From IMG/VR virus record IMGVR_UViG_3300030117_001006, positions 1 through 33,420 of that record: 33,420 nt of DNA, one strand, 5' to 3'. The position numbers were made by a program, and so were the translations under genes. Shown piece by piece: positions 25,490 through 31,977 of the stretch; positions within the stretch are counted from its first letter, which is position 1; every line of letters starts with the position of its first letter. Under the pieces are notes generated by a model, which saw only the letters and a list, made by a program, of their open reading frames with translations, made no database searches and was not told the DNA's origin. Origin of the DNA: a virus.

Positions 25490-25554
25490 GTAAGAGATTT
25501 CATCAAAACTAGAGAATATAGATATTAACATGATAAAAGAAAGGAAAAAACATC

Positions 25555-26091
25555 ATGGATATAAATCAAAAGCGTGAGTATGTGTTAGACGGTATTCGTC
25601 AAGACACACTAAATGGACTGAAGCTAGAGTATGCTTCAATGATTAAATATGACGACTTATATAATTTCAAAATGGAGTTACAGTCGCATATATCTAAACT
25701 AGAATTTGGTTTAGATGGTTTACTGAAGAAGCTAGATGAGAAAAAACTAGCACTTGAGAAACATAAAGAAGCTAACGGTAATAGAAATATAGATGTACAA
25801 ACTGCTAGCTTTCAATCCTTAGAGGTACTAGCTAATACCCTTACACAATTAGAGAATAGCATTGCTAACTTTAAATATAGTATTGGTATTAAAAAAGCTC
25901 GTATTCAAGCATCTAAGGATTTTTACCTTCAGATAATGGGTAAACCTTACCTAAAATATACTTCCAAAAACGGTCCTGTGCGACAGCTCAAGTTTACGGA
26001 AGCAAATGAGTGGAACAAGAAAAACGCTCATAAGGTAGAGCCTGTGATTGAGCCTGATCCAAATCACGTGCCTTTACCAGAAGGCATCTAA
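25555..26091 (+). CDS. First early gene; coiled-coil protein of unknown function
   Basis: 178 residues, charged and largely helical. Residues ~35-70 ('MELQSHISKLEFGLDGLLKKLDEKKLALEKHKEANG') and ~84-115 have heptad-like Leu/Ile spacing, so a coiled-coil oligomer is likely. The C-terminus is Pro/Glu-rich ('EPVIEPDPNHVPLPEGI'). The ATG has AAAGGA upstream, and a strong terminator follows the gene, so it may be the separately transcribed first early gene. No family is recognised. Confidence 0.65.
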   Translation: MDINQKREYVLDGIRQDTLNGLKLEYASMIKYDDLYNFKMELQSHISKLEFGLDGLLKKLDEKKLALEKHKEANGNRNIDVQTASFQSLEVLANTLTQLENSIANFKYSIGIKKARIQASKDFYLQIMGKPYLKYTSKNGPVRQLKFTEANEWNKKNAHKVEPVIEPDPNHVPLPEGI

Positions 26092-26108
26092 GTTATAAAG
26101 ATTTTTAT

Positions 26109-26154
26109 ACCTTCCCGTTTCCACGGGAAGGTAGCGTTTTTAAAAAAAAACGCT
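26109..26154 (+). terminator. Tandem-hairpin terminator after the first early gene
   Basis: ACCTTCCCGT-TTCC-ACGGGAAGGT is a perfect 10-bp hairpin (26109-26132). It is followed by AGCG and five T, which themselves are the left arm of a second perfect 9-bp hairpin (AGCGTTTTT/AAAAACGCT, 26133-26154). The two structures share the T-run, so formation of the second could compete with release, leaving room for partial read-through. Confidence 0.8.
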
Positions 26155-26171
26155 CTGAGTGTGAGTGAATG

Positions 26172-26185
26172 CCGAGCTAGCTCGG
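26172..26185 (+). promoter_or_regulatory. 14-bp palindrome in the leader of the 93-residue gene
   Basis: CCGAGCTAGCTCGG is perfectly self-complementary and lies directly before the ribosome site GGGGAAAGGA (26184-26193) of the next gene. It could be an operator or an RNA hairpin adjusting translation. It is G+C-rich inside AT-rich DNA. Confidence 0.45.
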
Positions 26186-26197
26186 GGAAAGGACAAT

Positions 26198-26479
26198 ATG
26201 ATACACACAGTAATTACAAAAGAAGAACATCATGAATTATGTGTTCTAGGGGGGACATATAGTGATCTCTATAAAGACCTTTATGGTATGCGACCTAGAG
26301 GGTTTTATCCCTCAACAGTAGAGGAATATAAGCTAGAGATAAGCAGAATTGCAAACGAATTAAGCATGGAAATTGAGTCAGAACGCAAAAGGAAAGAGAG
26401 GATTAAAAATAGAAAGCCTTATGTTAGTAGACCAATCAATTATCCATTTAAAGATTTAAATGAATTAATAGGAGGATAA
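26198..26479 (+). CDS. Small early protein with 'LYGMRPRG' motif
   Basis: 93 residues from ATG 26198, chosen because AAAGGA lies five bases upstream. A longer frame from 26165 would read through the palindrome without a ribosome site. The centre 'TYSDLYKDLYGMRPRGF' resembles the 'LYKD.YG.RPR' motif found in many small phage proteins of unknown function. The C-terminal half is a very basic helix ('ESERKRKERIKNRKPY'). Probably a host-takeover or DNA-associated small protein; not determined. Confidence 0.65.
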   Translation: MIHTVITKEEHHELCVLGGTYSDLYKDLYGMRPRGFYPSTVEEYKLEISRIANELSMEIESERKRKERIKNRKPYVSRPINYPFKDLNELIGG

Positions 26480-26484
26480 TAATC

Positions 26485-26664
26485 ATGTTTATATTATTGA
26501 TTAGAATATTACTTGGGTTTCTATCTGTTGGTGGAATAAGTTTAATATTATTCTGTATGGCAACAGGACAAAATATGGATTTACCAATATTAATGCAATT
26601 CGCATTAATGGGATGTTTTAGTTATGGATTTTATACATCAATAAAACCTGAAGGAGGGATATAA
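26485..26664 (+). CDS. Small membrane protein with two hydrophobic segments
   Basis: 59 residues, from ATG 26485 with AGGAGG nine bases upstream. It begins MFILLIRILLGFLSVGGISL. Residues ~2-26 and ~33-50 are hydrophobic and can each span a membrane, with a short polar turn (TGQNMD) between. The gene is A/T-rich. Its size and two spans fit a holin or other small membrane effector, but its place among early genes makes a host-envelope or exclusion role equally possible. Confidence 0.7.
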   Translation: MFILLIRILLGFLSVGGISLILFCMATGQNMDLPILMQFALMGCFSYGFYTSIKPEGGI

Positions 26665-26665
26665 A

Positions 26666-26755
26666 ATGGTATTAGTAATAATATTGTTATTCATAATATT
26701 AGTTTTAATAAAAGCTTATTTAATAGTGGAAAGCGAGAAAAAAGAAAGGAGTTAA
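26666..26755 (+). CDS. Tiny single-span membrane peptide (29 residues)
   Basis: MVLVIILLFIILVLIKAYLI followed by the charged tail VESEKKERS. The gene starts one base after the previous stop, with AGGAGG (26652-26657) eight bases before the ATG and still inside that gene, and ends one base before the next ATG. The tight fit between two genes, the strong ribosome site and the hydrophobic-then-charged plan all support a real micro-protein. Its own 3' end supplies the AAGGAG site of the next gene. Confidence 0.6.
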   Translation: MVLVIILLFIILVLIKAYLIVESEKKERS

Positions 26756-26756
26756 T

Positions 26757-27146
26757 ATGTCTGAATTAAATTCTCTTGTTTGTGGCATTGTTGGTACACG
26801 CACCTTCACCAACTTTATTTTATTCCAATCTGTGATGAAAAAAATCCGTCTTGCAGACGGAAACATCACTAGATTGGTATCTGGTGGTGCAAAAGGTGCA
26901 GATAAACTAGCTGAACGTTACTCTATGATTTACGATATACCAATCAAGGTATTCTACCCTGATTGGAAAACTTATGGCAAATCAGCTGGACCTATTCGCA
27001 ATAAACTTATTGTAAAAGCATCTGATTTTGTGGTTGCCTTTTGGGATTACTCTAGCAGAGGTACATTGTCCAGTATAAATTTTGCCAAAAGTTTTGGTAA
27101 ACCAGTTCACATTATTGACATCAGAAAGGAGTCATTAAATGGTTGA
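26757..27146 (+). CDS. SLOG-fold nucleotide-binding protein (YAcAr/DUF2493-like)
   Basis: 129 residues. Motifs: 'CGIVGTRTF' (9-17), 'VSGGAKGADKLAERY' (41-55), 'VFYPDWKTYGKSAGPIRNKLIV' (65-86) and 'VVAFWDYSSRGTLSSINFAKSFGKPVHII' (92-120). Together they define the SLOG (Smf/DprA-LOG-related) family often encoded by phages. The fold binds nucleotides or NAD-derived ligands; the exact role in phages is not established. It overlaps the next gene by 8 bases. Possible functions include ligand sensing or sequestration against host defence. Confidence 0.88.
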   Translation: MSELNSLVCGIVGTRTFTNFILFQSVMKKIRLADGNITRLVSGGAKGADKLAERYSMIYDIPIKVFYPDWKTYGKSAGPIRNKLIVKASDFVVAFWDYSSRGTLSSINFAKSFGKPVHIIDIRKESLNG

Positions 27147-27354
27147 GAAATTAAATAGCTTAATTAGACAAGAACTATCAAAGTTTATGGAACAAAAAAT
27201 CCAGTATATGGATATGCATAAACTAAAAGCCAAGACATATTGGCTTTTTAAAGACTATCATCAAGTAGGGAATGATTCAGCGTATACCGAGGAGTTCTAT
27301 AAAATAACAATAGAAAGGATTGATTTAGATGATAACATTCAAAGCAATCAATAA
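27139..27354 (+). CDS. Small early protein, unknown
   Basis: 71 residues, helical at the N-terminus ('LNSLIRQELSKFMEQKIQ') with an aromatic-rich centre ('YWLFKDYHQVGND'). AAAGGAG upstream of the ATG is strong and the gene overlaps both neighbours by a few bases, as usual in this operon. No family recognised. Confidence 0.6.
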   Translation: MVEKLNSLIRQELSKFMEQKIQYMDMHKLKAKTYWLFKDYHQVGNDSAYTEEFYKITIERIDLDDNIQSNQ

Positions 27355-27496
27355 ATATAGCGTTATTTACAATGGTAAAACAATAGACTATTATAAATTA
27401 ACGTTTTTAAACGGGGATTTCAAAATCTTAACAGAAGAGGATTTTGATTTATTAAAGCAAGAGGTAATGTGTGATGTCAAAAATACTATGTCCTGA
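27329..27496 (+). CDS. Small early protein, unknown (55 residues)
   Basis: Begins MITFKAINKYSVIYNGKTID and ends in ...VKNTMS. The ATG at 27329 follows AAAGGA and overlaps the previous gene by 26 bases. It is predicted beta-rich in the first half ('YYKLTFLNGDFKILTEEDFDLL'). It overlaps the next gene by 23 bases. No known domain; it looks real because the operon leaves no gaps otherwise. Confidence 0.55.
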   Translation: MITFKAINKYSVIYNGKTIDYYKLTFLNGDFKILTEEDFDLLKQEVMCDVKNTMS

Positions 27497-27638
27497 ATGT
27501 AATGGTGAAGCCTATGTAGATGATGAGCCTTGCTTATCATGTGAAGGTGGATTCATGGAAGAAATAGGTCCAGAAGATTACACATTAGTCGAAGATCAAT
27601 ACACGAAAGGAGTGAATGATGATCTCATTTATGAGTAA
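27474..27638 (+). CDS. Small zinc-ribbon protein (54 residues)
   Basis: Starts MSKILCPECNGEAYVDDEPC and continues LSCEGG, giving CPEC and CLSC, two CxxC knuckles 14 residues apart, a typical treble/zinc-ribbon spacing (as in DnaJ-like or zinc-ribbon phage peptides). The acidic tail is 'EEIGPEDYTLVEDQ'. The start overlaps the 55-residue gene, the end overlaps the 115-residue gene. Likely a metal-binding adaptor of unknown target. Confidence 0.65.
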   Translation: MSKILCPECNGEAYVDDEPCLSCEGGFMEEIGPEDYTLVEDQYTKGVNDDLIYE

Positions 27639-27966
27639 GACAGCTAGAACTGTCGCAAAAGGCTTAGCAACTACCGAAGCCTATAAATATAGCAAGGGTA
27701 GAGCAGTATGGTACTGGCGAGTACTATTAAGCCCAGATTTCTCTAAGACTATGACAAATTTATACAATGTCAATAAAGTCGAGAGAGATTTAAATAACAA
27801 TGCATTCGATCAAACACCAAAGAAAGTATTTCATATCAGCCCAGAGGGCGATATTTATGACATACGCACTGGTGATATCTATGGCAATGTAAGAGAACCA
27901 AAAAGCAATAGATATAATAATATGAATGATGCTAATTACAACAATGTGGAAGGAGCTACTACATGA
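27619..27966 (+). CDS. Small early protein, unknown (115 residues)
   Basis: Start chosen at 27619 because AAAGGAG ends six bases before it; ATG 27616 is only three bases away from it and would add one residue. N-terminus 'SKTARTVAKGLATTEAYKYSKGRAVWYWRVLLSPD' followed by 'PKKVFHISPEGDIYDIRTGDIYGNVREPKSNRY'. The 'G.IYD..TG.....V' segment is a short beta repeat. It overlaps the zinc-ribbon gene by 20 bases. No family recognised. Confidence 0.55.
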   Translation: MISFMSKTARTVAKGLATTEAYKYSKGRAVWYWRVLLSPDFSKTMTNLYNVNKVERDLNNNAFDQTPKKVFHISPEGDIYDIRTGDIYGNVREPKSNRYNNMNDANYNNVEGATT

Positions 27967-28238
27967 ATGACGAACAAACCAAAGCTTTTATTAAGTGGTC
28001 TGAAAGTATATTAGAAGCATTACAAGCAACTAATAAACAATTAGATATGCTTACTAACAAAGTATACGAGTATCAAAAGTTTAATATAGCTATGGGTACT
28101 AGTGTACTTAAACTGTTTACCGATCTAGCTGAAAGTAGTGATTTATTTAGTGAAGGTGAACTCAAAGCAATTGCAGATATGCAAAGGAGTATTAATGAGC
28201 AAAATGAACGCCCTAGCAATGGAAAAGCAAATAGCTGA
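27963..28238 (+). CDS. Small helical early protein, unknown (91 residues)
   Basis: Mostly helical: 'ILEALQATNKQLDMLTNKVYEYQKFNIAMG' shows a heptad-like Leu/Ile spacing. ATG 27963 follows AAGGAG by seven bases and overlaps the previous stop by four (ATGA). The end overlaps the next gene by 44 bases. No motif indicates function. Confidence 0.58.
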   Translation: MNDEQTKAFIKWSESILEALQATNKQLDMLTNKVYEYQKFNIAMGTSVLKLFTDLAESSDLFSEGELKAIADMQRSINEQNERPSNGKANS

Positions 28239-28455
28239 CGAAGAACGTTTAGAAATTACTAGAGAACGACTTGGTAGATTAACAGAAATCCACCATCATC
28301 TAGTTGCTTTACATGATGACGACAAATATAATTTTGATAGTAATACACGGTTAATACTTAATTTAATGAAGAAACAAATTGATTCATTATGTAAAGTAGA
28401 TGAACAAACTGTTGATCTTCTTGAAATGGAATTAACTGATTTATCTCCTCTTTAA
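28195..28455 (+). CDS. Small helical early protein, unknown (86 residues)
   Basis: Start at ATG 28195, preceded by AAAGGAG with a five-base spacer; an upstream start at 28138 would give a 105-residue form with no ribosome site. Sequence is helical and charged ('MEKQIADEERLEITRERLGRLTEIHHHLVALHDDD'), ending 'LLEMELTDLSPL', with Leu/Ile spacing of a short coiled coil. It is the last gene before a hairpin at 28465-28491. Confidence 0.6.
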   Translation: MSKMNALAMEKQIADEERLEITRERLGRLTEIHHHLVALHDDDKYNFDSNTRLILNLMKKQIDSLCKVDEQTVDLLEMELTDLSPL

Positions 28456-28464
28456 ATAAAATTA

Positions 28465-28491
28465 GGTGAGAGGGGTTTATCCCCTCCCACC
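28465..28491 (+). other. Long intergenic hairpin
   Basis: GGTGAGAGGGG pairs with CCCCTCCCACC around the loop TTTAT: 10 of 11 pairs formed with one A-C mismatch. It lies between two genes of the early operon. There is no T-run after it, so it is a pause, stability or processing element, or a weak terminator. Confidence 0.6.
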
Positions 28492-28505
28492 ACAGAAGGT
28501 CTATA

Positions 28506-28532
28506 ATGTGTAATAGAAAGGAATATACATGA
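28506..28532 (+). CDS. Eight-codon leader ORF (MCNRKEYT)
   Basis: A mini-ORF with its own ribosome site (GAAGG, six bases before the ATG) whose TGA overlaps the next gene's ATG as ATGA. The AAAGGA site of the next gene lies within it. The 14 bases GAAGGTCTATAATG at 28495-28508 are identical to the ribosome site and start of the 91-residue gene at 32386-32399. It could regulate translation by coupling, or be a relic of a duplicated gene start. Confidence 0.35.
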   Translation: MCNRKEYT

Positions 28533-29395
28533 TACAAACCGAAAGTAAACTGCACATAGCAGAAAACTGTAATATTGTCCCCAGTATTCGTGATATTTAT
28601 TATCATGATTTACAGGCTGGCGACTGGGAACAGATCCCAGATAAGAAAGCTTTGTTTAATGAGGACAAATACATTGCCACTATGAGCAATGCAAGTGCCG
28701 AGAATCTCAGGACTTATCCTGATTTTGTCAATATGTTGAATCAAGGTCTTATGGACTCTAATTCATTAGACCTAGACAATGTAACAGTAGAAGATGATAT
28801 CATTGATAATGGTGGTAAATTTAGTCGTATAATTACATTTAATGGAACGACTACCACCTTTGAAAAAGATACATTGAAGCTAAGATTATGGGCATGGACT
28901 GCCTACAATCTACGTTGGGCTGAACAATTTATCTTTGGTCCAATGATTGTTTATTGTCTTAATGGTTGTATGAGAGCTGATTGGAAGATCAAAGGTATGT
29001 CCAAGAAAAATTGGAATACCAAAACTTCTATTGGAGCTTCTGATATATCCAGAGCATTAGATGCATTTAATCAATTCCCAGAGTGGTTTGAGAGAATGGC
29101 TAAAAAACAAATAACACAAGATAAAGTGAGATATCTATTTGAGAATACAATAGCACAAATAGATGATCCTATCCATCCTAGAGTGTCGGACTATGCAATG
29201 TCAGAGTTATCATCACATTGGGAAAACTATAAACGTAGATATGGTATCAATATGTATGCAGTTTATCAAACTGCGACACATTGGGCTACACATCCAGAAG
29301 GTCGTGGACAACCAATGAATAAGTTCAGATCTAGATCAGATAAAGTAGCATCTATGTTACAATCACAGGATTGGCATACTTTACTTGCCGCTTAA
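28529..29395 (+). CDS. DUF932-like phage/plasmid protein
   Basis: 288 residues. The middle 'LRLWAWTAYNLRWAEQFIFGPMIVYCLNGCMRADWKIKGMSKKNWNTKTS' resembles the 'FG..RV.C.NG.......K..HT' core of DUF932/TIGR03299 proteins. 'FEWFERMAKKQITQDKVRYLFENTIAQ'-type helices and the closing 'YGINMYAVYQTATHWATHPEGRGQ...FRSRSDKVASMLQ' match the later 'Y..YNAVTE..TH' region. The family is common on phages and plasmids; its biochemical role is not known, though it is often near recombination genes. ATG follows AAAGGA and overlaps an eight-codon leader ORF. Confidence 0.65.
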   Translation: MIQTESKLHIAENCNIVPSIRDIYYHDLQAGDWEQIPDKKALFNEDKYIATMSNASAENLRTYPDFVNMLNQGLMDSNSLDLDNVTVEDDIIDNGGKFSRIITFNGTTTTFEKDTLKLRLWAWTAYNLRWAEQFIFGPMIVYCLNGCMRADWKIKGMSKKNWNTKTSIGASDISRALDAFNQFPEWFERMAKKQITQDKVRYLFENTIAQIDDPIHPRVSDYAMSELSSHWENYKRRYGINMYAVYQTATHWATHPEGRGQPMNKFRSRSDKVASMLQSQDWHTLLAA

Positions 29396-29414
29396 ATTAA
29401 TATATCAATTCTTT

Positions 29415-29678
29415 ATGGAGTATGCATTAGGCAAGAAATTCTATAAAGAAGTTATACCCCAGTTTGTCAAAGCAAGAGAGAAGCTGGGGTATACCCAAGC
29501 AACAGTAGACGAACTATTGGGTGTTGCTAGAGGTCTTGTTTCCAAATGGGAAGTAGGCATACGCAAACCGAGTGGTTATTTATTCTGTTGTTGGGCTGAT
29601 GCTTTAGGGTATCAGATTACATTAACAGAAAGGAACAATCATGAGGATAATATATTATCAAGAAAAACTACATCTTAG
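29415..29678 (+). CDS. XRE/Cro-type helix-turn-helix regulator
   Basis: 87 residues from ATG 29415 (a TTG at 29385 in the same frame would overlap the previous gene and seems less likely). Residues ~17-67 form the HTH: 'FVKAREKLGYTQATVDELLGVARGLVSKWEVGIRKPSGYLFCCWADALGYQI' with the 'R...G.TQ...........S.WE.G.R.PS...L......LG' pattern of the Cro/C1 family. The recognition helix is 'ARGLVSKWEVG'. The start has a weak ribosome site. It may bind one of the palindromes in this window. Confidence 0.82.
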   Translation: MEYALGKKFYKEVIPQFVKAREKLGYTQATVDELLGVARGLVSKWEVGIRKPSGYLFCCWADALGYQITLTERNNHEDNILSRKTTS

Positions 29679-29841
29679 TTTAACTAAATCAGAAATAGAT
29701 GATTTATATCATGCAAAAGGTACAGCAGTAGAAGTATGTCCTTCTTGTTTATTAACTTTACAACAAGATATATGTGAAGCTACTCGACAATACTTAATAG
29801 ATTTACAAAATAAATTAGATAAACATGAAGAATCTAAGTAA
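29641..29841 (+). CDS. Small Cys-containing early protein (66 residues)
   Basis: Sequence includes 'HLSLTKSEIDDLYHAKGTAVEVCPSCLLTLQQDICEATRQYLIDLQNKLD'. The CPSC plus a nearby Cys could bind metal, but a full four-ligand site is not visible. AAAGGA lies six bases before the ATG, and the gene overlaps the XRE gene by 38 bases. No family recognised. Confidence 0.55.
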   Translation: MRIIYYQEKLHLSLTKSEIDDLYHAKGTAVEVCPSCLLTLQQDICEATRQYLIDLQNKLDKHEESK

Positions 29842-30112
29842 TATATTAGGTAAATACAAAAGAGAAATATTACAAGAACAGGACCGAACTAGTCCAATGA
29901 CTTATAAGCAACGGAAAAGACAGTTCATCCTGAAAGCTGCAAAGAAATATTTTACTTATGACAAATATATAATGTTTATGAAGCTTTATCTATCACCCAG
30001 AGTGAAAGACAATCGAATAGTTTATGATACAGCGAATATGCTTTATGACAAATACAGAAAGGAGTTGCAAGAATGGCAACAAAAAAAAGAAAACTATCGA
30101 AGAAAGAGATAA
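29825..30112 (+). CDS. Small basic early protein, unknown (95 residues)
   Basis: Lys/Arg/Gln-rich ('SPMTYKQRKRQFILKAAKKYFTYDKYIMFMKLYL') with a predicted helical core and a basic end ('EWQQKKENYRRKR'). The ATG overlaps the previous gene by 17 bases and has no obvious ribosome site, so translation probably depends on coupling. It may bind DNA. It overlaps the nuclease start by 40 bases. Confidence 0.58.
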   Translation: MKNLSNILGKYKREILQEQDRTSPMTYKQRKRQFILKAAKKYFTYDKYIMFMKLYLSPRVKDNRIVYDTANMLYDKYRKELQEWQQKKENYRRKR

Positions 30113-30723
30113 AAGTATCATTAGGTGGTACTGATGCTATCAAGATAGTTAAAGGTCAATGGAAAGATATATGGGAAATTAAAACTGGAAAAACAGAAAA
30201 AGAAGATTTATCAGAAGTTCTACCAGTGCAAATGGGCATATATACCGAACCATTTAACATTGACTGGTTTGAAAAACAAACTGGATTAGAAGTAACGAAT
30301 AATAACAAAGTTTATACTAGTCCAGATATAGAGTTTCTACATGCAACAGTAGACGGAGTTATACATAAAGAAGAAGCAATCTTCGAAGCAAAACATGTTA
30401 GCCCGTTTAGTGCAAAAGATGTAGTAGATAGATATTATCCACAGTTACAACATTACATGATAGTAACAGGATTAAAACAAGCTTATTTATCTGTGTTGAT
30501 AGGTAATCTACAACATAAGATTTATAATGTAAAAGCTGACTATGACTTTATGCATAAACTGATATATGCTGAAACATATCTATGGAATTATATACAATAT
30601 GATATTCAGCCACCAGATTATGTAGATTTTGAGGCGTTTTGTTCAAGAAAGGAAAATCTAAATGGACTCACAGAACAAGTTACGATATCCATACCAAGCT
30701 GGTTACAAGAAACGATCCACTAG
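30073..30723 (+). CDS. YqaJ / lambda-exonuclease-like recombination nuclease
   Basis: 216 residues. PD-(D/E)XK motifs in order: 'VQMGIYTEPFNIDWFEKQTG' with E59 in the helix, 'FLHATVDGVI' with D94, 'AIFEAKHVS' with E105-x-K107, and 'YYPQLQHYMIVTG' with Q124 in the Q-x-x-x-Y helix typical of this nuclease class. A basic N-terminus ('KKRKLSKKEIK') precedes it. With the Rad52-like annealing protein downstream it forms an exonuclease-plus-annealer pair, as in Red/RecET systems. The ATG has AAAGGAG nearby. Confidence 0.85.
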   Translation: MATKKRKLSKKEIKVSLGGTDAIKIVKGQWKDIWEIKTGKTEKEDLSEVLPVQMGIYTEPFNIDWFEKQTGLEVTNNNKVYTSPDIEFLHATVDGVIHKEEAIFEAKHVSPFSAKDVVDRYYPQLQHYMIVTGLKQAYLSVLIGNLQHKIYNVKADYDFMHKLIYAETYLWNYIQYDIQPPDYVDFEAFCSRKENLNGLTEQVTISIPSWLQETIH

Positions 30724-31000
30724 TAAGGAAGCAGCAGATAAAATCAATATGAAATATCCAAGACTGATGTTCATGATTGAAGATATATATAAGTTTGGTG
30801 ATAATTTAACTTATACAGCTGATGAAGTAGCTGAACAATTAAATCAGAATTTAATAAGTGTTAGAGCTAGGATTACAGAATTAAATCAAACAGCAGTTCT
30901 AAGAGATTCTGGTGAAAGACGAAAGAACAAGAATAACAGAAATGTTATAGCTTGGATTCACAGAGATAAACTAAAGAAACAGAAGGAGTTGTTTACATGA
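30662..31000 (+). CDS. Winged-helix-like DNA-binding protein
   Basis: 112 residues. 'LTYTADEVAEQLNQNLISVRARITELNQTAVLRDSGERRKNKNNRNVIAW' reads as a winged-helix: helix-turn-helix with the 'T.DEVAE.L......VR.RI.EL' pattern, then the wing 'L.DSGERR.N..NRNVIAW'. This pattern is common in small phage regulators near recombination genes. ATG 30662 follows AAAGGA and overlaps the nuclease's 3' end by 62 bases. May regulate early transcription or replication initiation. Confidence 0.68.
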   Translation: MDSQNKLRYPYQAGYKKRSTSKEAADKINMKYPRLMFMIEDIYKFGDNLTYTADEVAEQLNQNLISVRARITELNQTAVLRDSGERRKNKNNRNVIAWIHRDKLKKQKELFT

Positions 31001-31476
31001 GTGATAACAAACGTATCTGGGACAGTTTCAAACATACTGATCCCAAGTTTACCAAACAATTTAACAAGTTTGGTAAAGATCTAACAACTACTGATCCTAT
31101 GTATCAGGTGATGAAGATGACAGATCAATTTGGTCCAGTCGGTAAAGGTTGGACTTATAGTGTAGAATATACATACACAGAGAAAAATGTATTTGCAGAA
31201 CTTAAAATAGGTTGGCGAGAAAATAAGGATAGTGAATTTAATTGGTACGGTCCTGTGTCAGCAGTCAATCCTTTGTATAATACTAAAGGCACACTAGATG
31301 ATGAAGCGCCCAAGAAAGCTATGACAGATGCTATGACTAAAGCTATGTCGCATTTAGGTATGGCAGCAGATGTATTTTTAGGTTTATTTGACAACAACAA
31401 ATATGTTCAACAAATGAAATCTAAGTTTACAGTAGCTAACGAGTCTAAGATTACAGAGATTAAGGTAGCCAAGTAA
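30997..31476 (+). CDS. Rad52-like single-strand annealing protein
   Basis: 159 residues. Core pattern: 'FGPVGKGWTYSVEYTYTEKNVFAELKIGWRE' (beta-beta pair as in Rad52/Sak), followed by a loop and 'DDEAPKKAMTDAMTKAMSHLGMAADVFLGLFD' at 101-132, the 'D..A.KKA.TDA..KA...LG.....y.....' helix diagnostic for this family. It would anneal complementary single strands made by the neighbouring nuclease. Overlaps: 4 bases at its start (ATGA), 1 base at its end. AAGGAG precedes the ATG. Confidence 0.8.
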   Translation: MSDNKRIWDSFKHTDPKFTKQFNKFGKDLTTTDPMYQVMKMTDQFGPVGKGWTYSVEYTYTEKNVFAELKIGWRENKDSEFNWYGPVSAVNPLYNTKGTLDDEAPKKAMTDAMTKAMSHLGMAADVFLGLFDNNKYVQQMKSKFTVANESKITEIKVAK

Positions 31477-31733
31477 TGAGTTATACATTTAAAGGCAAAG
31501 ATATAATTGCTGTATCTATGTTACCTGATAATAACATGTATGAAGCCTACTACAAAAAAGATAAAGGTAGTGGGCTTCAAAAACTCAGGTTTAGTGCATG
31601 GGATTTTACTGACGGAATATTAAATTCATTAAAGAAATCTGAATTTACTATAAAATATCCAACATGGGGATTTTATAGATTATGCAATCAAAGACATCAT
31701 AATATATTAGGAAGGAAGTTATATAATGATTAA
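31476..31733 (+). CDS. Small early protein, unknown (85 residues)
   Basis: Sequence 'MSYTFKGKDIIAVSMLPDNNMYEAYYKKDKGSGLQKLRFSAWDFTDGILNSLKKSEF' is beta-rich at first and helical later. Start overlaps the previous TAA as TAATG. It lies in the middle of the recombination module, so an accessory role in DNA metabolism is possible. No family recognised. Confidence 0.58.
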   Translation: MSYTFKGKDIIAVSMLPDNNMYEAYYKKDKGSGLQKLRFSAWDFTDGILNSLKKSEFTIKYPTWGFYRLCNQRHHNILGRKLYND

Positions 31734-31977
31734 ACAGAAAATAGAAAATTGGGGATTTGATGTAGTATCAGAATCTCTAGAAGATTATTACGAAGGTTAT
31801 GACCATTTGGAAGTATGCCATAGTGTATTTCACGGTATCCCTATATGGAAACGATATACATTAATAATTTTATTAGGAAGAGATTGGTTAGACGAAGAAG
31901 TTGATTTAGCAGTCAGAGATAAAACTGATGAGTTATGTCAAGACCAAGTAGAACGCAGAATGGAAGGAGCGTATTAA
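31726..31977 (+). CDS. Small acidic early protein, unknown (83 residues)
   Basis: Net acidic, with 'DYYEGYDHLEVCHSVFHGIPIWKRYTLIILLGRDWLDEEVDLAVRDKTDEL'. ATG follows AAGGAAG in the previous gene, with an 8-base overlap. It ends in a one-base overlap with the ssb start. It lies between the annealing protein and SSB; role unknown. Confidence 0.58.
   Translation: MIKQKIENWGFDVVSESLEDYYEGYDHLEVCHSVFHGIPIWKRYTLIILLGRDWLDEEVDLAVRDKTDELCQDQVERRMEGAY

Larger units (their letters stand above)
25019..25554. other. Divergent G+C-rich intergenic region with many inverted repeats
   Basis: 536 bases without a convincing gene, between leftward late genes and rightward early genes. G+C is high (34 of 60 at 25141-25200) against 13 of 60 at 26461-26520. 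Hairpins include GGGT-GAAA/TTTC-ACCC with one bulge (25161-25186), AGAGCAT/ATGCTCT (25229-25255), CATGCT/AGCATG (25330-25343) and the palindrome ACAAGCTTGT (25422-25431). Two TATAAT boxes (25041, 25061) on the plus strand lack good -35 partners. TTGACA (25057-25052, minus) has only a weak -10. Possible origin, packaging site or RNA; none is proved. Confidence 0.55.

Noticed and set aside
25292-25531. Minus-strand frame of 79 codons in the divergent region
   Set aside because: ATG without a ribosome site, Ser/Leu/Tyr-rich low-information sequence, and on the strand opposite to the early leader; probably chance.
28502-28507. TATAAT as a promoter before the DUF932-like gene
   Set aside because: No -35-like hexamer 16-18 bases upstream; the same sequence at 32393-32398 is part of an ordinary ribosome-site/start context.
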